Assembly: GCA_963678675.1 (NCBI GenBank)
Contig: OY783198.1
Span: 17,780,684 to 17,844,683, forward strand
Reading direction: 5' to 3'
Source of the DNA: Xiphydria camelus
Lineage: Eukaryota; Arthropoda; Insecta; Hymenoptera; Xiphydriidae
Length of the DNA stretch: 64,000 nucleotides
Within the stretch, counting starts at the first letter, position 1. The number at the start of each line of letters is the position of its first letter. A program made the position numbers and the translations under genes. The notes under the pieces are model-generated. The model was not told where the DNA came from and did no database searches. It saw only the letters and a program-made list of their open reading frames with translations. This document shows positions 12,801 through 25,630 of this stretch, one piece after another.

Positions 12801-15278
12801 TATCTTCTCAATTACATGGAAACCGATAATGAAAATATCACCTACGAGGCGAATTCTTGCGGCAGCAACAGCTGGCAGATCATCGACGTTGACATACCGG
12901 ATTCAAATTCCAGACCGAAAACTATATCCAAGCGCATCCCCAATCTGAAGCCTTACACGAGATACGCGGTGTATGTGAAAACCTTTGCGGCGCGGAATCA
13001 GAAATCGGTCACAACTCCGGTGGGTCAATCGAAGATCATCTTCTTTCGCACCATGAGCGACGTGCCGACCATGCCTACCGACGTGGTGTCCATTCCCATG
13101 AGTGACTCCAAAATCTCCGTTATGTGGAACCCGCCAGAATATCCCAATGGCCCGATCGGCTATTATATGCTTTCCGGTTTCATAAGAGAAGACGATGCAG
13201 AGATTCTCTCGAGTCGCGATTACTGCAGCGACGGACTCGTTGACGAACAGGAAGAAGAACCGCAAGAAGTCACCGTGATAACAACGATCGTCGAACCGGA
13301 TACGTGTTGCAAAAGAGGCACCGTACAGAAAGCAAGTTCGAAGAAGTTCGAGATATTCTGCCACGAGAATATAACATTAAGCTACTTGTCGCCCGGCAGG
13401 AAGGATTACTGTCTCTCTAGGCGGTATAACGACGGGGATGCGGAACTCGTAAATCTCGATAGTAAATTCATCAATCCCCGCATTCCCGTGAACGAACCGA
13501 CGGGAAATGACATTTCGCCCGTCATGGACGACAGTAAAACGAGATTTCGCAACGGAACGTACTACTCCTTCGTCTTCAACGTCAGCGCGCAGAGCAATTC
13601 CTATCTACTGGACAAGCTGCGACATTATTCTCTGTACACCATCGCCGTAGCAGCTTGCGGCGGTTACGAGCTTCGCAACGCTACGGTGAAGTGCTCGTCG
13701 ATTCAGTACACCAACACCAGAACTCTGGGGAGACCGAGTGCCGACGATGTGCGTAACGTGAAGGTACAAGTTTCCAACGATACGATTGTCATCGTCTCTT
13801 GGGATCCGGCGAGGGAACCGAACAGCCTCACCGTGGCCTACACTGTGGAGTACACGAATCTCGACGTGAAGGACGCGAAGAAGAGTACTGAGTGCGTACC
13901 AGAGAAGAAATACAGGGAGAAGCGTGGAACGTATTCGATTAAAAATCTTAGTCCGGGGAGATACAGCTTAAGGGTGCGCTCGATGTCATTGGCGGGCGAC
14001 GGTAACTTCTCCGGTCAAGTGCGCTTTTCGATAGGTTTGAAGGAGAACAATTCGATGATAATCGCGGTGCTTCTGGTTCTCGCTTGTGTCTCCGCTGTCG
14101 CGATAGCGGTGTTTGTCGTCAGCAGGAGGCGTCAGAGAAAGAAGAAGCAGGCGCGACTCATAGCCAGCGTTAATCCCGACTACATCGAAACCACATACGT
14201 TATCGATAGCTGGGAGGTTGCCAGGGAGAACGTCGAGATACTGGAAGAGCTCGGCCTCGGTAATTTCGGTATGGTCTATCGCGGCCGACTGAACGCCAAC
14301 CAGGAAGTGGCCATCAAGACGATCTCCGAAACCGCCAGTCAGAGGGAGAAAAACGAGTTCCTCAACGAAGCGTCGGTGATGAAGAACTTCTCGACGTTCC
14401 ACATCATCAAGCTCCTCGGTGTCGTCTCGAAGGGAAACCCGCCGTTCGTCATCATGGAGCTCATGGAGAACGGGGACCTGAAGACTTACCTGCGCAGAAT
14501 ACGCGACACGCACCTGGTGCCCAACGCCACGAGGATAGTTAGAATGGCTGCGGAAATAGCCGACGGCATGTCTTATCTCGAGTCGAAGAAGTTCGTGCAC
14601 CGCGATTTGGCCGCCAGGAATTGCATGGTGTCGAAGGACTTGGTCTGCAAGATCGGCGATTTCGGGATGGCGAGGGACATTTACGAAACCGATTACTACA
14701 AGGTGGGGAAGAAGGGCCTTCTGCCGATACGATGGATGGCGCCGGAGAACCTGTCCGACGGTGTGTTCACCTCGGATTCCGACGTGTGGTCGTACGGTGT
14801 CGTTCTTTACGAGATTTTGACACTCGCCGAAATACCGTACCAAGGTTTTTCGAACGAGGAGGTGCTCAATTACGTGCTGCGCAAAGGTTTGCTGACCATA
14901 CCGAGAAATTGTCCGGAGAACATTTATAAGATCATGGAAAAGTGCTTCAAGTGGCGGCCGAGTGAACGACCGACGTTTATGGAGATCGTCGCCGAATTGG
15001 AACCGTTCCTCGGCCAGGATTTCTGCGAAAGTTCCTTCTACCATTCGGAAGAGGGTGTTGAAATTCGAAATCTGGGCATCAAGAAGATCTACCATCACGC
15101 GGCGCCGATTCGCTTCCATTGGGGCAACGAAACCGCGAGATGGGTCAGGGAATTCGAAGACAACGTCACGCTGCTGGATCAGACGAAGGCGGGGACCAGC
15201 AGAGGACGCATCTTCAAGAATGGATTCCAACCCTTTGGTAACGTAACGAATTTGGAGGATGTTCCTCTGGATCGATGA
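6822..15278 (+). CDS. Insulin receptor (insulin-like peptide receptor tyrosine kinase)
   Basis: This is a transmembrane receptor tyrosine kinase for insulin-like peptides. Six exons join in phase: 6822-7024, 8132-8570, 10512-10665, 11673-11850, 11939-12104 and 12198-15278, giving about 1,406 residues. A signal peptide (hydrophobic residues 5-18) is followed by the L1 domain (exons 2-3), a Cys-rich furin-like region (exons 4-5 and start of 6), L2, fibronectin III domains, a membrane segment at about 1001-1023 followed by a basic RRRQRKKK stop-transfer, a juxtamembrane NPDY motif, and the kinase at about 1057-1320. The kinase shows GLGNFG, VAIK, HRDLAARN, DFG, the activation-loop YETDYY triplet tyrosines and MAPE, so it should be active. 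The tail after the kinase is only about 85 residues, without the long extension of fly InR. The start was chosen because it gives the signal peptide. Hymenoptera carry two receptors; I cannot tell which paralogue this is. A canonical RXRR processing site is not seen in the insert region. Confidence 0.95.
7061..7873. mobile_element. Possible hAT-like nonautonomous element in insulin receptor intron 1
   Basis: The left end reads CAGGCCTCACAG at 7061. The right end, reversed, reads CAGGCCTCATAG and finishes at 7873. The adjacent bases TATTTCG (left) and TATTTTG (right) match at six of seven positions, suggesting a target duplication. A CAGG start with a short terminal repeat is common in hAT elements. 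The 813-bp interior is AT-rich with no transposase. Confidence 0.4.
8571..10511. other. Insulin receptor intron 2
   Basis: This is the longest intron of the gene, bounded by GTAAGC at 8571 and CCAG at 10511. It contains a CT run at about 9385-9400 and the dispersed repeat at about 9798-9892. Open frames inside have no recognisable product. Confidence 0.75.
9798..9892. repeat. Dispersed repeat, inverted relative to the copy at about 31593-31688
   Basis: The block containing TCTCTCTCGCACTCGTT, then ATTGGCATAAGTGCGTCT and CGATGACGTCAC recurs in reverse complement near 31.6 kb with the same order and spacing. No transposase or clear target duplication is seen. It lies in intron 2 of the insulin receptor. 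Confidence 0.7.
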
Positions 15279-15453
15279 GGTTAGCTGGTATATTCGTATA
15301 TATGTATATATAGCGTGCTTCAGCATCGGCGTCGAGAATGTGAGCGGTGTATTACCTTGCAGACCGAGTCGTCGATGAGCTGTTTTCATGAGTTTATCAA
15401 TAGTTGTTTTACCACGCTATGTTGTATTTTATAGCCCATGAATTACTACTTGC

Positions 15454-15458
<5 letters not shown>

Positions 15459-15504
<46 letters not shown>

Positions 15505-15505
15505 A
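15459..15505. repeat. GA microsatellite
   Basis: A near-pure GA dinucleotide run with one AAAG interruption, about 180 bases after the insulin receptor stop and probably within its 3' UTR. Confidence 0.85.
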
Positions 15506-15638
15506 GACATCACAAATATACATACAAATAATATATTTTTTAACGCTACAGTTAGATTTATTCGGCGCAGCGTTGAAACCAGCGCCTGAACCAATAGAGA
15601 TTTTTCGAAATCATGAAACTAACTCATACGACTCGAGT

Positions 15639-15644
15639 AATAAA
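15639..15644 (+). terminator. Possible poly(A) signal of the insulin receptor
   Basis: AATAAA lies 361 bases after the stop codon. It is the first canonical hexamer I noticed downstream. Whether it is used is unknown. Confidence 0.35.
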
Positions 15645-18600
15645 GTTACGCTCATTCTCGAAGCAGGCAGACTGGAGCGCGCTATACGCACATACGTTTA
15701 CGCGTCATCGAACCTCGAAAACTCGAGTCTCTATTCGAAACTAATTCGTTGCACGCGGTAGGGCAATTGATTCGAGAACATTTAAGGTACAAACGATACT
15801 CAGGGCAATCTAAGAGACGACTGAGAAGGCTGTAGTGTAATGATTATGTAGGTGACAACCGATTGATTGACTGATCAGTCGCATGGTAGAACGTAGAATT
15901 ATCGTACGAGAAACCAAAATTTCTCAAGTCGATCGAAATTTCGATCGTCAGTCCCGCTCCTCTTTGGGAGACCAGGAAACTTCATTCTTGCAGTGAAATT
16001 TGGAATTTAAATGGCTTCCCTATACGCAATACTTAGCAAACAAACATATACGACTGCGAAACGTCGAGAAAAATAGAGGTATTTTAATATTTTAATATAC
16101 TGTATGTGTGTAATTTTCGCGAGTATACTGGAAAGAGTATGTAATATATATTCGATACGCCGAATGATCGAGGGATTGGACTCGATTCTACACGCGCTAG
16201 ATACACACGACTGTTACCGATTGTAATTAGGATTTACAGTGGGACAGTTGACGCAATTTTTTCACAATCCTCTTTCTCGACCGCAGCTAAAAATCCTTCG
16301 GATCTTGTCCGTCGTACAAAAGCCACTTAAATTTTTCATTCCTCAAGAGGGCTTTCTCTCTTCTCGTACTTATGCATGTACTGTAGAAAGTCTTGTTTGC
16401 GAGAGCAAACCGCAGGTAGACCACGGGTATATTTTTCCCATCACAGAGTTCCTTTTTACATATGTATTTTCGCACAAAATAACGCAAGGTACAACTTCAA
16501 GAAAAAGAGCCCACTAACGATTGCAGCTGTTAAACTCAATCGACGATGCAATATTCACAGTCAGCCTTTTTTTTTTTTCTTCAACGAGGGAAAATATAAG
16601 TTTCCCATCTGTACATAAGTAACTCTTATACTCGAATGTATGATAACACTTTTTTTTTTTGCTATTGAGCGTGAAACGCGATCGATTACTCGAGACGGAA
16701 GCACGGACAACAGTCAATCGGAAGTTTGACATTTTACTTCAGAATGGTATGCCGAACTTCTGATTCATTGCCGCTTGTGCTTGCAACTTGGGTAATCGAT
16801 CGCGCTTCACGCTTTACTGTTCCACGCATCACAGAGTAAGGAAACTACAGGGGACTAGGCGTAGCTAGTGTAATAATTACATTTATTCTGAAGCGAAAAG
16901 ACAGGAGAGTCACACTCGGCATCGTACAAAGTCGTTTTTTATTCCTTGCCCCGAATTACCCTGAAAAACTTTGGATCCCTTGGAAAATTTCGAAAGCTAT
17001 AGCTGCTACCAAGATGACATTACAAACCCCTGAGGGGATCGATAGATTTCCCCTTGTAGCGAGGGAACTTGCTATAAACATATTTATTAACGTGCAGCCT
17101 GCACAAGATTACTTTTATATCAAGATCACAACATTATAGTTCCGTCTCACCTTGCCTATCCCCTTATTTATTGAGTTCGCGTATATCGCGCTTGTATAAA
17201 TATTTTTATTTATTGAAGTACATATTGTACTCGTATCACATACATGTACGAAGTGCTCGAGATCGCGCGCACACACACATACACACACACTTCATGCACT
17301 TTTATACTTCAAGCAGTCCGATGCTGCTGTAATCATCATAGCACGTTCCCTTGTATAGTCGATCTTTACATTCGTTTGCTCCTATGAAGCACACTGAAAG
17401 AGTAACAATATGTTCCGTATCTTCTCAAACAAATATTTTATTTTTCTGTACGCTAATCGTATATCGATGCTGGTCACGTCTTACGCAAGGACGCTCGCGA
17501 TACTTCCTTCTCGCGCAATACGAGCGCGAATAGCAATGATACCTAATCGACAGATGTCGAGTTCGAAGGAAACAGAGTACACGCCGAGTCATTAGTTTTC
17601 ATCGAACCTTTCTCCGCAAACGAATACATTACGAACGCCTAGTCACTTCGTAGAACGACAGTAGGAAGAGTCACTGGGCCGCACGACTGTGTATAATATA
17701 ATAGTAATAATAGAAACGAACTGATTCCGCTATAGAGAAAGAAAGAAAAAGAATCGGCAGTGCTCGTTCCGAATCGAGCATCTGCATCTACACCCCTCGT
17801 ATATATGTATAATATATTGCATATTATATATTATTACCTAGCGCGAATAGTGTAACATAATTATTGTAACTTAGTCAAATTTTAATCTGGCCGTCTGGTG
17901 CCTTAAGGCAGGTAGTCGAAGCACGTTTTCCTTCGATTGGAACGCGAATAAATTGTCGGCGATTTCTCAATCGCGCGCGCGCGTGCGCTCGAAGCTTCCA
18001 CGACGCGTGGCCACGCACGTCGTACACACCTCGTGGATAACACGACCACGCCTGCGAGTACCCTGTGAGAGCAATTGAGCCCCCGAAAGCGGTGCACGCG
18101 TGATGGCACATTTGCGTACGGACGTTAATGTCGGTACAACAATTATTATACGTTTCGCGACCGCGTGGACTTTATACGAGCCACTCGTGCGTAATACAAG
18201 ATTAGTGCGACATCCTTCGGATGTCACAATGGACGTCTACCAGTGACGCTCGTTAATCGTAGGGTACTCGGACGGATGTACTCGTCTTGTATTGTATTTC
18301 GCGTGGGAGTTCTGCGTTACTTCTCATTTATCCTGGCTGTACGGATAATAAAAAGGGCGTGTGCGGTCGCGAATGAGCGCGTTCGACTGCCGTGGCAATT
18401 TAATTGAAATTAAGTTACTCTCGATAATCCCATATACGCACGAGTCAAGCGTGCGCCGGAGACGAGAAGCAAGAGGATCAGTTGATGGCTTTAGTAAACT
18501 TTCGGTAGCGGAGGCAAGAAGAAAACGCTTCGTCACGAGGGTGAAATCGCTCATTCGCAATTCCGAGCGGGGAAAACGCTTGCCGAGCTCCTGCGAAAGA

Positions 18601-21600
18601 TATCACTTTTGAAAATAAGGTGTAATGCAATCTGAAAGTTCACTGTTTACCTTGTTAGTAATATTGTACGCGCGATTGTATAACGTGTTTAATCGTTTAA
18701 TAGAATCTTTTGAGGGGGAGATTGAGTGGGTGGGCGGAAAGAGGGGAGGGGGGATAATGCGATAAAAAATGTTAGTTTAATTACTATTCCAATCAGGCGT
18801 ATACTAGTTCCGTCGGGTGTGCGAACGAAAATCTATCTTTTCCTTCCTTTTCTTTACCCTAGTTTTGTCTTTTTATCGTTTCGGATGTGGGCTTTTTACG
18901 GAGATACGGGTGTAATAATTTTTTCTCCCTCGGCCGTGGCGCTTCGGTTTCGCGGCGGACTGGGATATTTTTTCTTCTCGGTTTTTCACTTTTCGTCGAC
19001 GACAGACGGGAATTATATTACATATAGTGGTACTATTAAATTGTGTAGGGAAGAGAATTGTCGAGCGGCGCTCTCGGGCGCGCTGTTTGGGTGTCTGGGG
19101 GCGGTTTTCTCGCGCGAGCTATCTCGACAAACGCACGGGGTGGGAGTGTCGTCGGATGGCAATCGTATTGATAATTGCGCGACGATGGTACGCCGTCGAC
19201 CGCCTACTCGTTCCGTGTTTGTCGGAACGAGCAATGCGTCTCTCTCTCGTCAGAGGATCGATCAGGATCTCTCAACGATCGCCGCAAGGATGTAATAGCG
19301 AAACGATTCCTGACACCGGCGTTGGGAATGCGTTGCCATCGCTCGTCGCTCTCGCGTGAAAAGTGCTCCTTAAATTTAAGCTAGCGAATGACCCGGTCTA
19401 CGCGACCCTGCGGAACCCGCTTTACGCGCCACGTGCAAACCGGTGCTCGTCGCTCCGGTTCCGGCAGCGAATGAATTCAGGAATAAGAAACGAGGCATCC
19501 ATTCATCGCCGTCTGTAGCGCGCTCGCGACACTGTCAATGGGATGTCTTCACTTCTTATTCCTCGTTCCAATTGTGCAACGGACTCGCTAACAGTTAGTC
19601 GGAGGTACGTCGCGTAGACCCGGTCAATTGGAAATGGATTGTTGCAAGTACTTCGAAGCGCGCGAATTCGGTACTTCGGAGCGTCCAGGATTGATTAGTG
19701 TCGATTGTAAGCAGTTGGTAGTTACGTGCTAAATTTCTTTTAATCGTTAAGCCTAGTTAATGGAAAGTAGTCCCGTGCAAGGCGGAACCGCGTAGCGGAC
19801 GCGGCGGTGGAACTCCGCCTCGTCCGGCTGACGGGGACGCTTCCTGTCCGTCACCTTGACCTCCTCACAGAGAAAGAAGAATAGAAATAGTGCAGGAATA
19901 ATCGCGACCAGCGATCTCTTTCCGTTGGGCGTCTTTCGCCGATACGCCGCTGCGCGTCTAATACGCGCGCGTTTTACCAAGTGACACAGACCGTCGTTTG
20001 TCCTAGATACTTTTTTTTTTCCTTCGTAGTGTGTTCACCCCACAAAACCCATTTGGGATCTGGGCAATCGTGTTAGCGACTGAATAATTCGTTCGTGTAA
20101 TCTCGATAATAATCTGCCATAACATATCATGGACTGATATTTAAATGAATTCGAAACGCTTTTGAAGGAGGCAGTTTTCTTTCGAAAGGTACTTGTGCGA
20201 ATCGAGGGGGCGAGGTAGGAAATTTGCGAAGACTCATTGTTTCGCGAGTTACGTCGAACTGCGTTCGCGCGTCGTCTTTGATTCCTGGGTTATAATTAAA
20301 GCGCTCTCGGAAATATTCTTTCGCTTGAAAAAAAAAACTGGTAAATGGAAATTCCTTCGGTACGATCTTTTTTTTTTTTCAGCGAAATTCATCTGGTTGC
20401 AAAATATTGATCGCCTTGCTGGCATCCTTTTGCGACGAACAATTGCTCATCGAAACAAAAATTTTTATTTTGTTGCGAGAAAAGATTTTTTTCCGAGACG
20501 GCGCATTTATGTAATTGAGTTCGATTTTGCAAAGATTTTTTTACGACATTTGATTATCTCCATTACAGCGCAGATATCGATAATTCATACATTTTAAGGA
20601 CGACTCGCGAAGCACACTTGCGAACACATGTAAAGCGGTCCCGAATGGGTTAAACGCGAAGCGCGATCGGTAGCTCTTACATCCGCTAAATCGATCGCGC
20701 GTAAACCTGAGACGAGGGCAAATTCGCGCGATCCAATTCAACTCGAAGCCCCGGTGGAATCAAGCGGAAACGGAATCGAAGAGAAGCGAATACCCTCGTC
20801 GCATCGCCGTTCGCCGCTTTGCGCAAAACCGGTGCGCATCTCGCGTCAATCCCATAGGATTTTCCTTCGTTCTCGTTTCCTTCTCCTCTCGTTCGTTGCC
20901 CAAGACTTTTTTCGGTCACTCGGATTCGAGCGATCGCTCGACAGCTGAGCAATTAATACAACTATCAATTCGTCGTTCGAGAACAGTCTGGGAAGTAATG
21001 AGACCGTAATTTACTGTACTATACGTGTACATACATATAAATATACATCGAAACGAGCCAACACGCTGGTTTGCACCATTATACATATTATACACAAGTC
21101 AATAGAGCCGGTCTTGCGTGATCGTTACTACTTGGGGACTCATATCCGTTCCCTGACAGTGTCGAACGAACGAGGCCTGCACATTGAGAAATATTATTCC
21201 TAATCAAAAATCCTGCCATACCGTCTTCCAAGACAGACTATGAACATTTTACACTAGTATAATATTTATGTACTTTAATCCGTAAGTTAAATTATTGTAT
21301 ACCTTTGTAGAGCGCAAGGGAGAGTGCGTGCGCGAGTGTGTGAGAGGGAGAGAAAGGATGAGCGACAGGGTGAAAAAGAAAATGAAAGAGAGAGAGAGAC
21401 AGACAGACAAACAGAATTGTTCATTTCGTTTTTTTTCTTTAACTTCTATCTACTTTTTAAACGGAAACGCTTACAAATTTTAGGTAGCGTCTTGTACATT
21501 TAAGATGTAGATTTTTAAGTCTAAGAAATACCGCCGCTGGGGTTGGCAAAGAAGGAATCGGGAAGAGGAAGCCAAGTGGGAAATCCCAAGCGAGGATCCC

Positions 21601-22591
21601 GGAGATTCGATCGAGGGGCGACGAGATTCTCGATCGCGCCCTCCCGTCGTTGCTCCGGGATCGTTTGAAAATCTCCGCGACGCCGTCACTTTTGGTCCCT
21701 TCGCAAAATTGACTCTTATCGCGTCGCGAACGTTCGTTCTTCCGTCTTGAAAGGGAAGGCGAACCGGTACGCTCTGACTCGAACGTTCTCCCGTCTTTGT
21801 TCTCTCCTCCGACACGTGGCTCTCGAAATTAGTTTTAGGAGGTTTTCGCGGGAGGTGAGGATATCCTTCCCCCTTTTTTTTGCCAACCCTAAAACATACA
21901 CACACACACTTGCGCGCGCGGTGCGCGCACGTACACACACAAATGTAAACATTACGTTAATTTAGTATTGCCGCTGAGTATTACAACTAGTCACATAAGC
22001 CAAAAGTTTGTTACTCTCGCAGAAGTTTTCGTTTTTTTCAGTTTTGTAATAAAGAAAAATATCAAAACCCCAATTTACGCCCTTTTGATCCATTTAAGCG
22101 ACGCTCGTTGGTATGGTTACTCGCTTAATTGTTATGTGGTACATTTTATGTGTCAACGACGCGAGTGCATGCTCTTGGGAAAAAAAGTAAGTAGAAAGTG
22201 ATATGATTATGCAAACCCTATCGCTTGCCGCGTTAGTCGAGCATTCGAGGCTGGCCATGCAGCCGCTTTTCTTACTTCAGCTCCGTATATCACAATATTG
22301 GGATGCCGTTCTTCGATTCTAAGCGTAATTTGTTCCCAAGGAGAGTAATGCCGTTACGAGAAAAAATATAATACGTTGAACGCGCGCGCGCGAAGTACGT
22401 ATGTACATACACAGAAAGAGTGGAAAAAATCTACTTTAGATGTGTTGTGTGCGTATTCGAACGTGTATGCAGCATGTATGTGATGATAATATTCGGCAGC
22501 TTTGTAAATTACTCTTTTAAACGATGCTCCCTCAATTCCTACTTGTGCACTAATGGTTTGACACTAGAAGTGATATAGACATTCTACCATA

Positions 22592-22796
22592 TGAGGCTAA
22601 ACTTACTCGCCAGGAAAGAAACTTCAATCACTATTGTCTCACAACCTATGAGCTTTTGGCTGGTATTTGTATAATACTTTTTTAAAGATTACGTTTCAAT
22701 CTACAATAAAGTCTTATATCGATATAGGCCAAAAGTTCGTAAATAATGAAATAATAATGATTTGAGTTTCTTTCCTGGCGAGTAAGTTTAGCCTCA
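22592..22796. mobile_element. Mariner/Tc1-like MITE, copy 1, TA-flanked
   Basis: Terminal inverted repeats of about 42 bp start TGAGGCTAAACTTACTCGCC, and a TA lies at each border (22590-22591 and 22797-22798). The 205-bp element is nonautonomous. A longer relative lies at 23779-24178. TA duplication supports the Tc1/mariner superfamily, but no transposase is present. Confidence 0.8.
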
Positions 22797-22844
22797 TATA
22801 ATGATGATATAATATCAACTAGTGATTTGTTTGATATATCAACA

Positions 22845-23095
22845 GAGAAAATCGTTTACAATATATCGAGAGAATAATTTATTTGTAGTTGATAAATGTT
22901 TGTTTGAACATGGCGAAATAAAAATATTTGATTGGACCAAATAAATATTTGTTACCTAATTCTTACAATATTTATTTGACATAATTAAATTTTTCGAGAC
23001 ACTCGTTCGAATGAAAACATTTCGATAATATATTTTCTTGTCCTGACGAAATATTTATTTCGCCGAAATTACATTTATTAACTTAAACTGTTTCC
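22845..23095. repeat. AT-rich dispersed repeat, related to about 32846-33100
   Basis: About 250 bp aligns by eye with 32846-33100 in the same orientation. Shared blocks include TTGTAGTT, GCGAAATAAA, ATATTTATTTG, ATATATTTTCTTGTC, GAAATATTTA, TTTCGCCG and AATTACATTTATTAAC in the same order. Terminal repeats are not obvious. The copies differ by many substitutions and are therefore old. Confidence 0.65.
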
Positions 23096-23778
23096 TCGGT
23101 GAACGAAATCCATCGATGCCGAAAGACTTCTACGAGTATATATATAGCCACAATAGCGCGTAAAATCGACAGGTCGAACTGGACGTGCGTTTCAATGTAA
23201 ACAAGTTTCCCATATCGCGCGTACTTACACGCGCGGGCACAATGCCCATTGCCGAGCGAACAAAAGTTCGCCCGTCCATTACATAGAAACGTTCCATACC
23301 AGCTATACAAATCACCTGGGAACACGTACCTGTATCAAAGTACAGCAACTAACGCGATACAGGCATAAAACGCGACTACTTTGCATCGTATAATAAATTG
23401 ACCTCGCACACACACACACAACGCGTGAACGGGTATAGAGATTGGATCTCGCGTAAGAGCGACCGACAGTCGTGACTCGCGTTCGAGTAGAATTGAATTC
23501 CAATCGCGAGTGCCGATCGTCGGAAGCCTAATTTACGTCCCAACGTGGCTTCTCGCGCATAGAAAACTCGTTTTACCGCGCGTGATCGCACTGAAAGAAT
23601 TGCTCAGATTTCCAGCCGAAATTACTTCCGAGGAAATGCTCGTAGCGATGCGAGGGGAAATGCGGGTGCGGCTGATGGCTGAAGTTCGATACGGCTGCGA
23701 ACGAAAGGGTGGAGAATTTGATCAATTCCAATTTTCGCTCGGCTATCAGCTGCGCCGAGGAGGACTGATCTACCATTA

Positions 23779-24178
23779 TGTGGCTAAACTTACTCGCCAG
23801 GAAAGAAACTCGAATTGCTATTACCTCATTACCTATGAGCTTTTGGCTCGTATTCATATAAGTAATACTTTTCTGAAGATTACGTTTCAATGTACAATAA
23901 AGTCTTATATCGATGTGGGCTAAAATTCATAAATCGATGGTGTAGCGCACAAATATGATAAGTATTGGGTTGGCAAGAATTTAATGAGACACTTAACATG
24001 TATAAAATCATACATAATCCATATATGGCAAAATCCACATATCGATAGTGTAGCGTACAAGTGTGTTAAGTGTTAGGTTGGCAAGAATTTAATGAGACAC
24101 TTTTAACATGTATATTATACAAATAATGAGATAATAGTGATTCGAATTTCTTTCCTGGCGAGTAAGTTTAGCTTCACA
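23779..24178. mobile_element. Mariner/Tc1-like MITE, copy 2, with an internal 108-bp tandem duplication
   Basis: Its ends match the element at 22592-22796 (TGTGGCTAAACTTACTCGCC and the inverted right end). This copy is 400 bp because it carries extra sequence containing two tandem units of about 108 bp. Each unit has GTGTAGCG(C/T)ACAA and GGTTGGCAAGAATTTAATG. The unit start T(T/A)GGGTTGGCAAG/TTAGGTTGGCAAG resembles a mariner terminus, which may mean a second element inserted inside and duplicated. Left TA is present; the right TA appears mutated to TG. Confidence 0.75.
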
Positions 24179-25451
24179 TGGTACATGGATCGAGATTAAG
24201 CTACGGGCTTCCCGAGGTCTACGCGGAAATTCTCTCCGGTTTGGTACTTCGTACACAGTCAACCCCACCAATTGAACCCCTAAAAAGCTCAATAGTCCGC
24301 TGTCCGATTGGACCACGATAATACAGTAAATCAACTGAGGGACGAGATGTTGACTATCAATCGACCCTCTCAGTAGACCATTCGCCCTCCGAATACTTTC
24401 TTTCACTGCTTCTCACAAGCCAAATTTAAACTGTTAGTTTGAGTGTGAAGCTTCGTTTTGCTATTTATGGTTCAATAAATCTGATTAAAGTCATAGTGTT
24501 CAGTCTGAAATTAATTCAGGTGATAGTTAGTAGTTTACATAATATGTATGAGTACTAGACGATTTGCACACGCAAGCGCGCACCTAAAACGTATTTCATA
24601 GCGACATTTACGATTTCCATGATCGTGAGTTATAAGGTGTGATTTGGGTTATATTAGCTATTTTGAACATAAAAACATAGAACGACTGTGGGGAGGCTTC
24701 TTCCTGATAACAATAATCGAAAATCTCCATATGATTTAGTTGGTACAGTAGATTTCCTGATTTTTTTCATAGAAATGCTAATATCTCAAAACTGTTGAAA
24801 AATAACGAAATATTTCTATTGTAAAGATTAATTGCATTTCTTATAATACATGAAGTAGAACAATGTGAAAATGTCATCATTCACAAAAAATATGCGCTAA
24901 ATTAAAATTGCAGTTTATATTTTTAATTAAATATTTATTAATATGATTGATTAATTAATAATTCCGAAAATAATTTTTTACCCAACTTATTCATTTTATG
25001 AAACTAAAATAAGCAAGAAGCGAGACGTAAATGCAGGGAGGTAAGGAAGGGAAGCAGAGAAATCCAAAGGTCAAAAAAATGTTCATTTCACGTACACATG
25101 TGCAGCTGTGGTATCGTTTTTATGATGATTTTGTCTAATTGATACTCTGTTCTTCTTCGTTACTACTTACCTACGTTAGTTTCGGAATCATATTCTTTAT
25201 AAACATAACTTTTGACAGCATTATTTCATCTTCGATTGCCTAAATCAAACCGTCGGTTTTCCACAGTTTGATACGACCATTTCATGTGAATAGATGCACG
25301 TGCATGTGGATAGTAATGTCAATTATTATATTCCGACTTCAACACTAATTTTATCAAATTGAATTTCCCCGCTTTAACTATCGATTAATATATCGATATC
25401 GATTATCAACTAACTAATGGGGATAGGTGACCACGACTTTCGATTATATCG
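24179..25451. other. AT-rich intergenic DNA, nothing recognised
   Basis: No coding motif, RNA gene or clear repeat was seen. Confidence 0.4.
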
Positions 25452-25630
25452 TGTTGGATGTTGTTACATAGGATAATCGTCAGACGGCACGAAAGTGGTG
25501 GGAAGTCCGTCAGTTGGAAAGCAAAAGACGCCCCGCGCTCATTACTTTTGAACGCTGCGCTCCACTTTCCACCACTTTCATGCCGCCTGAGGATTATTTT
25601 TATAAAATATACATAGTAAATATCCAACAG
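25452..25630. mobile_element. Palindromic MITE of about 179 bp
   Basis: The left arm starts TGTTGGATGTTGTTACATAG and continues through GGATAATCGTCAGACGGCAC. The right arm contains the diverged reverse complement (GTGCCG/ATGCCG...GATTATT) and ends ATATCCAACA. The interior is GC-richer than the flanks. Superfamily is not assignable. Confidence 0.55.

Larger units (their letters stand above)
15279..22591. other. Downstream region of the insulin receptor, no gene recognised
   Basis: The start of this 7.3-kb stretch must hold the 3' untranslated region. A possible AATAAA poly(A) signal lies at 15639-15644, so a short 3' UTR of about 370 bases is possible, but a longer one cannot be excluded. A GA microsatellite is at about 15459-15505 and CA-rich tracts are near 17267-17290 and 21898-21912. 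Long open frames are Arg/Ser-rich or AT-driven and show no domain. Confidence 0.4.

Noticed and set aside
13986..15389. 467-codon minus-strand frame
   Set aside because: It is the antisense shadow of the insulin receptor kinase exon.
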